Assembly: GCA_018398585.1 (NCBI GenBank)
Contig: JAGTTD010000015.1
Span: 6,577,001-6,641,000 of the forward strand
Source: Simmondsia chinensis
Lineage: Eukaryota; Streptophyta; Magnoliopsida; Caryophyllales; Simmondsiaceae
Length of the DNA stretch: 64,000 bases
Direction of reading: 5' to 3'
Shown: in pieces, positions 57,131 to 64,000 of the stretch
Layout of the letters: each line of letters opens with the position of its first letter
Numbering within the stretch: position 1 is the stretch's first letter
Program-made: the position numbers and the translations under genes
The notes under the pieces: model-generated
Database searches by the model: none
What the model saw: only the letters and a program-made list of their open reading frames with translations
Told to the model about the DNA's origin: nothing

Positions 57131-57725
57131 TCCCCCCTCAACCGAAGTGTGAGATAAACGAATGCAAAGGTTGTGTCTGAATAGAAGAAAGAGTTCCCAC
57201 TGCAGATTCTTAGTAAAGATGTCAGTTATCTGTTGTGACGAAGGAATGTGGAGAACCCGAACAAGACCCATGTGGACGTGCTCTCTAACGAAATGAATAT
57301 CTATCTCAATGTGCTTGGTACGAACATGCTGCAATGGGTTTGTGGACATGTACATAGCCGAGATATTATCACAATAAAGCAGGGTGGCGTGTGGAAGAAG
57401 GAAGACCAAGCTCACCAAGAAGCGAGCGAAGCCAACAACACTCAGAAACGGCATTTGCGACCGCCCTATACTCTGCCTCGGCACTGGAGCGAGAGACTGT
57501 AGGTTGGGGTTTAGAAGACCAGGAAATAATGTTACTTCCTAGGAAAACACAAAACCCCGAGGTAGAAAGGCAAGTATCAGGACATTTGGCCCAGTCTACA
57601 TCAGAGTATGCTACAAGTTGATCCACATGAGAAGGAGAAACAGTTAGCCCATAATCAATGGTGCCCTTAATGTATCGAAGAATACGTTTAACTGCCGTCC
57701 AATGAAGTAAGCGCGAAGCATGCAT
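57125..57725 (-). pseudogene. Copia element 2 RNase H
   Basis: Two overlapping frames. The first (57369-57725) reads AVKRILRYIKGTIDYGL, AYSDVDWAKCPDTCLSTSGFCVFLG, ISWSSKPQPTVSRSSAEAEYRAVA. The second (57125-57484) continues with LLYCDNISAMYMSTNP, RTKHIEIDIHFVRE and IFTKNL. The catalytic Asp/Glu pattern (D in YSDVDW, E in AEAEY, D in CDN) is kept. One frameshift near 57400-57480 splits the domain. Confidence 0.9.
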
Positions 57726-58076
57726 AAAAAAGCATACTTATTGCACAGCATAAGAGATATCGGGGCGAGTAAAAGTGAGATATTAAAGAGCACCAATTGT
57801 AGATCGATATAAGGTGGGGTCAGTCATAGGATCGCCGTCATCGATTGAAAGTTTGGACTTGGAATCTGTAGGTGTAGCTATGGGCTTGCAGGAGAGCATG
57901 TTGGTCTTATCAAGCGGATCATGAGCATACTTGGACTGAGATAAGAAAAGACCATCTGAAGAGTGAGTAACCGAGATCCCAAGAAAATAATTAAGACCCC
58001 AAATCTGTCATGTCGAATTCAGCGCGTAGAGAACGATGTATAGCTTGAAGAAGCATGGTAGAAGATGCAGTAAGAA

Positions 58077-58889
58077 CTATATCATCCACATAAACCACAG
58101 TATAGCCATGTCACTACCATGACGTAAGACAGATAGGGATGAATCAGACTTACAACTAGTGAAGCCAAGTGTGTGGAGAAAGGTAGCGAAGCGAATGTAC
58201 CACGCCTGAGGTGCTTGCTTAAGACCATAGAGAGACTTGTTTAACTTGCAAACATGATCAAGAAATTGAGAGTTAATGAAACCTGGAGGTTGCTTCATAT
58301 AGACTTCTTCATTAAGATATCCATTCAAAAAGGCATTCTCAACATCAAGCTCATGAATGGGCCACCGGCATGAAGTGGCTAGAGTGAGAACCGTGCGAAC
58401 TGTAGCAGGCTTAACAGCGGGACTAAAGGTTTCACCATAGTCAACGCCTTACCGTTGTTTGAAACCTTATGCAACCAACCGAGCTTTATATCGTTCAATT
58501 TCACTTGTAGAAGTTTGCTTAATGCAATAAACCCATTTAGAGCTAACAATGTTGCCATGAGCAGGTGGAGGAACAAGATCCCATGTGTGATTACGAATTA
58601 AGGCATTATATTCATCAAGCACTGCGTTTTTCCAATTATCATCTGTAAGGGCCTGCTTATAAGAGAAGGGAACCTCGGGCAACATTTTATGAGCAAGCAT
58701 AGAGGGTTTAAGAAGGGACTTTACAATACCAGCTTTGGAACGTGTCATCATAGGATGAAGGTTTCGGGAAGCATCCCGAGGTGGGCTCGGCGCACCCATT
58801 GTGAATGAAACAGGAGGCGAACAGGGCACCGGTGTGGTGACCCGTGTTGTTGCAGGCTCGGCTGGAGTAAGGGGCGAACCGGACACCAA
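58077..58889 (-). pseudogene. Copia element 2 reverse transcriptase
   Basis: The frame 58467-58889 holds the linker and RT start (MMTRSKAGI, W..A..DEYNALIRNHTWDLVP, KWVYCIKQ, IERYKARLVA). A stop and frameshift follow. The frame 58077-58328 reads MNGYLNEEVYMKQPPGF and LNKSLYGLKQAPQAWY. The catalytic YVDD codons (complement at 58081-58092) are present but in the neighbouring frame. Sequence 57730-58076 carries the rest of RT in broken frames. Confidence 0.88.
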
Positions 58890-58976
58890 TGTGGTGACCG
58901 GTGGTGGTACAGCAGGCTGCAGGGAGGGTGGTTCGGTTGGTGGAGCGCCGGCGAAAGGGGATGAGGCAAGAGGTGA

Positions 58977-59405
58977 TCAGAACACCTGATTGAGATGTTT
59001 CATCGTGTCCTGAGAAAAAGTACCCAGCCGAGCGAAAGGAAAATCTCTTTCATCAACCACAACATGCCTCGAAATGATGACTTTGTTAGTAGAAAGGTCT
59101 AAACATTTGTATCCCTTATGATTTGGTGGATAGCCCAGAAAAACACATAAAGTAGACTGAGGTGCCAGTTTATGTGGAGCGGTAGTAGTCAAATTAGGAT
59201 AGCAGGCACTCCCGAAAACACGAAGGTGATCATAGTTAACCTTTTGTTTATACAAGTTTTGATATGGGATCTTTTTCTTAATAGAAGTAGAGGGCAATAG
59301 GTTGATAATATGATTAGTAGCAGAAACAGCCTCAACCCAATACTCCAAAGGCATACAAGCTTGAAAAAGGAGAGAACGCATCATATTACCAATAGTTCTG
59401 TGCAT
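58977..59405 (-). pseudogene. Copia element 2 integrase C-terminal part
   Basis: Reads MHRTIGNMMRSLLFQACMPLEYWVEAVSATNHIINLLPS and HLRVFGSACYPNL, CVFLGYPPNHKGYKCLDLSTNKVIISRHVVVDE, the region after the integrase Glu. The catalytic Glu codon lies just upstream, after an in-frame stop at about 59466. Confidence 0.88.
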
Positions 59406-59468
59406 ACGTTCAGCTTTCCCTTTTTGTTGTGACGTATGAGGGCATGAGACCCGACTAAGAATACCCTG

Positions 59469-61528
59469 CTATATAAAAAGTGCATTGAAATCATGATTAA
59501 TAAATTCAGTCCCATTATCACACTGAAAATGTTTGATTTCCACCCCAAATTGATTTAAGATAAGCGCTAGGAATTGAAGAAACAAATCAAACACCTCCGA
59601 TTTAGAATGCATCGGGTAAATCCACACAAAATGAGAGTAATCATCTAAAAATACCAAATAATATTTATAACCACTGAAACTAAAAACAGGTAATGTCCAT
59701 ACATCGGAATGAACAATATTATAACCACTGAAACTAAAAACAGGTAATGTCCATACATCGGAATGAACAATATCAAAAGGATGCGTAGTACTCGAAATAG
59801 ACTTCTGAAAAGTTAAACGACTATGCTTACCTAGTTGGCAAGCGTGACACAAACTGGACTCTGAGGGACTAGAACAGGAAATAAATTTTTGCTTGGCTAA
59901 GGATGACAGAACAGGCTCTCCTGGATGGCCTAATCGACGGTGCCAAAGAGAAGAGGAGACTCGTGAAGCAACGAACGATGTATTAACGGTAGTTGGCCTT
60001 GGTGCTGTGAAAAGTGGCCCCGGACTGACACAGTGGATGATAGTTGACTTCAATTTAGGATCCTTAACAGAAAAACCAAAACAGTCAAATTCGAGGAGAC
60101 AATTGTTATCTGAACATAATTGACGAACGGAAAGTAAATTTTTGGAGAGACCAGGGAAAAATAGAACTTTTTTTAAAACAAAACGACCTGCAGGAGTGGA
60201 TATGAAACAGGACCCAATACCAGCAATAGAAAGACACGAACCGTTACCAACTAAAATTTTATTAGACCCGGTGTATGGAGACAGGGAGGTTAGGATACCT
60301 GGATTATTGGTCATGTGAGAGGAGGCCTCGTTATCCATGATCCAAGAGGGGTCAAGAGTAGGGGTAGTATAATATTGTGGAGAGAACTGACTTGCATCAA
60401 AACCTGGGTAAAAACCATAGCCAGTGGTATAAACATTATTTGCATGATGAAATTGTGGATTAGAAACATTACCACCAGAAGGAGCAGAACCGAAAGGAGG
60501 AGGAGGTCGATATTGTGTGTTGAACTGCGGGATAAGCAGCATGTACGACATTCCCCTCAAGTTTGGAGCCCACATATTTTGCATCCATTGATTATCCTGA
60601 CCGCAACAGTTTCTACCTTTACCACGGCCATTGCCACGACCTCCATGACCACGACCGTTACCACGGCCATTACCATACTGATTTCCATATCCGGGCTGTT
60701 GTTGGTTACCAGGAAAAGCTGCCTGCTGGTCGGTAGGTTGGGGCTGTTGTGGTGGCTGCGGTATAGCTGGAGGGGTGACCTGCGGAGGGGCAGGCGGTGC
60801 ACCCGAGGTCCCGGCTGTGAGAAGGATAGAAGACGAACCTGCATTGGTATTCTTAAGACGAGAATCCTCATTCATCAACATAGAACGGGCCTCAATAAAG
60901 GATGGGAAGGGAACACGGGACGTAATAGATGTGCACACCACATTGTAATCTTTTTCATCAGAAAAACTATCCACAGAAGCAAGAACCATATCAACATCAG
61001 TGATAGAGGCATTGACAGATTTGAGATTATCAGCTAAAGATTTAATCTTCGTGAGATAGGCTAACATAAAGAGATTTCCTTTCTTAATATTAGTTAACTC
61101 ACGTTTAAATTGCAATTGACGTGACTGTGTGAAATCAGTAAAAAGCCGAGTAATAGAATCCCAAAGGGATGCAGCTGTGACATCATCATCAGTACCACAC
61201 ACAGCATTAGCCAGATTGGGAGAGATAGTACCTAAAATCCAAGAAATAAGAAGATTGTCAACCTGTCTCCAATAGCGATAGTCGGGATCTGATGTAGCAG
61301 GTGAAGAGGAGGTGCCATAAAGGTGATCATCCATAACATAACCTTTACAAGCGGAAAGAAACGGCCGACGCCAAACAAGATACGTAGATGGATCTTTAGA
61401 TCTAGGGTCGAAGAAATTTGATGACGAATATTTGAGACGCTAAACGGTGTTGGAAGTGACAGACGGCCGGCGGTTTGGGAGGGCACGGCGGCCAAGAGAG
61501 CGGTGGTGGAGGAGGATTTGTCTGCCAT
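59469..61528 (-). pseudogene. Copia element 2 gag-protease-integrase frame
   Basis: The original start is probably the ATG at 61526-61528 (MADKSSSTTAL). A frameshift near 61440 moves the sequence into a 621-residue open frame (59469-61334). It contains the gag domain (WRQVDNLLISWILGTISPNL, SRQLQFKRELTNIKKGN), a Gln/Gly-rich tail with GRGNGRG repeats and a degenerate zinc knuckle, protease with DNEASSHM in place of DSGASSHM, the integrase zinc region (LWHRRLGHP, CHACQLGK) and core (HSDVW, FLDDYSHFVW, FQCDNGTEF). An 18-residue block containing the first catalytic Asp is tandemly duplicated. A stop follows FNALFI. Confidence 0.9.
59666..59773 (-). repeat. In-frame 54-base tandem duplication in integrase
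   Basis: Two identical 54-base copies (59666-59719 and 59720-59773) encode (N/D)IVHSDVWTLPVFSFSGY twice in a row. The duplication repeats the first Asp of the integrase catalytic triad and keeps the frame. Confidence 0.95.
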
Positions 61529-61662
61529 AGAGAGAGGAGGAAGACGACAAGGAAGCGGTGGTGTTGGGAGAGGGGCGGCGCCCCTTTAGGGTTAGGAAAA
61601 GAAAGAGGACGGCTAGGGTTTGCCTTATTTTTACGAGAGAGCTAGTGTTTGCTCTGATACCA

Positions 61663-61822
61663 TGAAAAGGAAAGAATTGTGGAATAATTGGATACTCCTA
61701 GAGTAGGAGCCCTCTCGTATATTTATATTATTTGCAGAGAATATTACAGAGAATATTAATTACAAATATGGAAGGCTTAATTTATATACAAATATAACCC
61801 ACTATACAAATATACTCTAACA
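61663..61822 (-). repeat. 5' LTR of copia element 2
   Basis: 160 bases; partner of 56971-57130. The initiator tRNA-Met primer-binding site abuts it. Confidence 0.95.
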
Positions 61823-61827
61823 AGCAT

Positions 61828-62345
61828 TCGAGAGTTCCATTTCGGACGAATCTGAAACTTATTGCACGAGAAGACCGGTGATTGGGAGGATTGAAGAGAG
61901 GTTGGTGGGTAGAAAGGGACAGCCATATTTAGAGCTAAATAGCTAATAAATGGCTTTCCCACATACAACTAATAAACAGCTAAAATGTTAGGGAGTGGTC
62001 CGAAAAACGAGTTTGGATGACTCTACCTGTCATTATGGTTTTGGTCATGTGGACTAAGAGAAATAAAATCATCTTTGAAAGAGAACCAATATGTTGGTAT
62101 ACTCTTCGGAACATGTCCATGGGAGGTGAGTACATGATGCTCGAATCTTTCTTCGAAATTTGAGGAAGCTCTCTGTTTCATGGAGTGTCTCAAGCACCAC
62201 AGTGGTCATTATAATATTGATGGCTTTACAAAGTACGGCCAAGTCTTCAACTGCAACAATGGTCCAATAACATGTAAATTACTAGTGTCCTATAACTTTT
62301 TTTTTTTTGCATTATTTGTGACTCTTTTTGTACTCTCATGTCCTG
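61828..62345 (+). pseudogene. LINE 3' remnant and unit-4 flank
   Basis: The frame near 61995-62090 reads EKRVWMTLPVIMVLVMWTKRNKIIFERE, the terminal hydrophobic block of plant LINE ORF2 proteins. It is the paralogue of 38990-39260. The rest, up to the SINE, matches 39270-39440 (CATTA.TTGTG.CT.TT, TGTACTCT.ATGTC). Confidence 0.55.
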
Positions 62346-62523
62346 AAGAGGTTACCAACACGCCATACCGGATTCCATTAGAACTCCAAAGTTAAGCGTG
62401 CTTGGGCAAGAGTAGTATCAGGATGGGTGACCTCCTAGGAAGTCCTCATCCTCAGGTTGAGAGCACTCAAAAATAGCCTTTCTTCAGAGGTAAATACCCT
62501 GAAGGTCGAAGGCTGCGTACATC
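62346..62523 (+). mobile_element. 5S rRNA-headed SINE, copy C, 5' part
   Basis: This head is the closest to functional 5S rRNA: CATTAGAACTCCAAAGTTAA, then GCGTGCTTGGGCAAGAGTAG and AGGATGGGTGACCTCCTAGG, covering the A-box, intermediate element and C-box region with few changes. The body (AATAGCCTTTCTTCAGAGG, GGCTGCGTACATC) then stops abruptly at 62523. The missing 3' part resumes at 63205. Confidence 0.85.
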
Positions 62524-63204
62524 TATTCGAAAATTATATATTTTATTGATTTAAAAAATTAATTAGTTTTATATTATTTAATTTTGGTTTCAAAGTAATA
62601 CTCGATATTAATGATATTAAAATCTTGTATGCCAGTTACTAACCGTTGCAATTGGTCAAAAGAAAAAATTTTACTGCAAATGTTAATGTTAGTTGAGAAA
62701 AACGTTGAGAAAAAATAATTATTAAGTATATGTTGATCTATATAAAGCGTGAGAAGCATGATGGAAAGTATAGGTAGAACATGAAATATTTTATTCTTTC
62801 AATCCCCTCTATTCTTGTAAAAAAATAGTGAGCTAGGTAGTTGTAGTTTGGGATCTTTCATTGCTGCACTGATAGAGGTCCACCAGGTTGTTGAATCTTG
62901 GGAAAGGAGCGCGTTTAAGCTTAATAGCAATACTCGTGCAGGAGGGGCATTTCCTTTTAAAGAGAGCGTTCTTACGTGCCTCAATCCAATTAGAATATCT
63001 TTTTCCTAAACTCTTTTCTTTGTTTAATTTACTTCTATATGCCGTTGTTATTTATATGGTATTGTTGATCCTTGATTGATGGAATTCATGTATTATAATT
63101 TTGATCATGTTGTTACATTGTATTGTCCCAGTTTTGAATGACGTAGTTTTGTCCATGCCAATGTATAATGGCTATTTGATGAGTATTATAAAATATTTCC
63201 AACC
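62524..63204. mobile_element. Unidentified 681-base insertion inside SINE copy C
   Basis: The SINE sequence breaks after GTACATC and resumes with ACATCCCTCCCCCC. The five bases acatc are present on both sides (62519-62523 and 63205-63209), as expected of a target duplication. The insert begins TATTCGAAAATTA and ends TATTTCCAACC. It shows no clear terminal inverted repeats, no TG...CA ends and no coding region I recognise. Confidence 0.55.
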
Positions 63205-63270
63205 ACATCCCTCCCCCCCCTCCAAAAGACCCTGCTTAGGCAGGAGCCCTTGGGACATTGGGTATGTTGC
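63205..63270 (+). mobile_element. 5S rRNA-headed SINE, copy C, 3' part
   Basis: The C run, then GACCCTGCTTAGGCAGGAGC, and GGGACATTGGGTATG match the ends of copies A and B. The unit flank (AATAGATTAAAT) follows directly. Confidence 0.8.
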
Positions 63271-63386
63271 TTTTAGTAAATAGATTAAATTTGTATTAAC
63301 CCCTTTATTAATATCCTTTTTCGGCACATGAACACAAACCCAATAAGACATGGCTCAATCGCCACCTCTATTCCTAACACACCGAC
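63271..63386. repeat. Upstream flank of unit 4
   Basis: Matches 20565-20600 plus 20860-20910 of unit 2 with no SINE at the copy B position: GTATTAACCCC, then GGCACATGAACACAAACC, then CTCAATCGCCACCTCTATT. It suggests a fourth array unit continuing to the right. Confidence 0.7.
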
Positions 63387-64000
63387 TGTAACGCCCCCAA
63401 CTTTAATACCGAATAGGCTTAAGTTAAACGGGCGCTACATGGCCGTACTACAATGAAATCCCCCATCATAGTACGAAGCCCAAAATCTTTCGATCCAAAT
63501 TCCTCAAAATTCATATACCGTTCTTATAATATATATACACAACATAGTCCTTAGATACAACAAAACAATGCGGAAGCTTGAAATACAACATCCTAGACGG
63601 TCACTGATATACTATAATAGAATTCAGATATTATCCAGCTATACGAAATAACTAATTCTAGAGTAAGTTGCTCCGTCTTTTTTTCCTTCAGCAACTTGCC
63701 ATGGGTTACTAATCTGGGAAAAAGAGAAATAAACGAATAGGGTGAGCCAACAACGTGCTCAGTAAGTATAGTACATTCCCTACTCGGATCAGGCATATTA
63801 TTAAAAACAGATAAACATCGAATCAAAACCAGTAAAATCAATTATCTTCGAAAAGCATTTTGTTTCAGAACTCGGTTCATTTCACAAAAGCTTTTTGGTA
63901 AACTTACAGACGCATCAAAAACTACGGCCGATATTATTCCCGCGATAGGGTCGTAATCGACGTTCGTATTTCGTATTCGAACCGGTTCCAAGTCGATAGA
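63387..64000. mobile_element. Start of an LTR element running off the window
   Basis: Unit sequence ends at CACACCGAC and a new sequence starts with TGTAACGCCCCCAACTTTAA. This is the kind of LTR start common in large plant gypsy elements (TGTAACGCCCC or TGTAACACCCC). Paralogous flanks at 20905 and 39640 continue without it. The far end and the coding part are outside the window, so class and strand are not established. Confidence 0.6.

Larger units (their letters stand above)
56971..61822 (-). mobile_element. Ty1/copia element 2, nearly complete
   Basis: 160-base LTRs at 56971-57130 and 61663-61822 differ at only three positions, and a perfect duplication agcat flanks them (56966-56970 and 61823-61827). 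On the minus strand the primer-binding site is TGGTATCAGAGC (complement at 61651-61662) and the polypurine tract is TTGAGGGGGGA. Gag, protease, integrase, RT and RNase H follow in copia order. The short LTRs and the GRGNGRG-rich gag suggest the Ale/Retrofit-like group. Several frameshifts and stops make it non-autonomous, yet it is the youngest-looking LTR element in the window. Confidence 0.94.

Noticed and set aside
60315..61037. 240-residue plus-strand frame opposite the copia gag
   Set aside because: It is antisense to a recognised gag-protease frame, with low-complexity composition mirroring the GRGNGRG codons.

Overview
The window looks like nuclear DNA of a flowering plant, most likely a core eudicot. 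It is AT-rich and mostly transposable elements: Ty1/copia and Ty3/gypsy LTR elements primed by initiator tRNA-Met, solo LTRs, a TRIM, hAT-like and long-inverted-repeat MITEs, and SINEs with the conserved plant 3' domain containing GGCTGCGTACATC. The only host genes I can support are single-exon berberine-bridge-enzyme-like (BBE-like) FAD oxidases. I cannot name the species.

The backbone is a tandem array of one ancestral segment carrying a BBE-like gene with its flanks. Unit 1 has a decayed gene (2183-3799), unit 2 an intact 535-residue gene (22819-24426), and unit 3 a gene cut off by a copia fragment (41233-41640). Unit 4 is present only as upstream flank (about 62160-63386), so a further copy may lie beyond the right edge. 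Spacer sequences recur in the same order, for example at 18.8-20.3, 31.3-32.2 and 42.9-46.9/50.2-50.3/56.2 kb. Each copy has its own transposon load, so one unit often shows the empty site of an insertion in another. This confirms insertion boundaries inside the window.

Layout: 0.3 kb 5S-headed SINE; 1.2-1.8 kb MITE; 2.1-3.8 kb BBE pseudogene 1; 5.1-13.2 kb a local 1.6 kb tandem duplication, its second copy split by gypsy element 1 (7174-12270) and carrying a tRNA-like SINE; 13.3-15.5 kb deleted gypsy; 15.9-18.8 kb deleted copia; 20.6 kb second 5S-headed SINE; 21.9-22.7 kb hAT-like MITE in the promoter of the intact BBE gene; 22.8-24.4 kb intact gene; 26.0-30.5 kb non-coding LTR element; 33.2-39.3 kb LINE remnant split by gypsy element 2 (34082-38867); 41.2-42.9 kb truncated BBE gene plus copia fragment; 43.5-45.7 kb long-TIR element containing a TRIM; 46.9-50.2 kb solo LTR with a copia element nested inside; 50.3-56.2 kb degraded copia element; 57.0-61.8 kb younger copia element with 160 bp LTRs differing at three positions; 62.3-63.3 kb third, interrupted 5S-headed SINE; 63.4 kb to the end, the start of another LTR element.

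The most unusual item is the SINE family whose head derives from 5S rRNA, with the polymerase III internal control region largely preserved, and whose 3' part is the tRNA-SINE type angiosperm domain. Three copies share this architecture; one has a perfect 15 bp target-site duplication, so it moved as a unit. The intact BBE enzyme keeps both covalent FAD anchors but has Phe where family members usually place the catalytic Glu/Gln, while the dead paralogue still encodes Glu.
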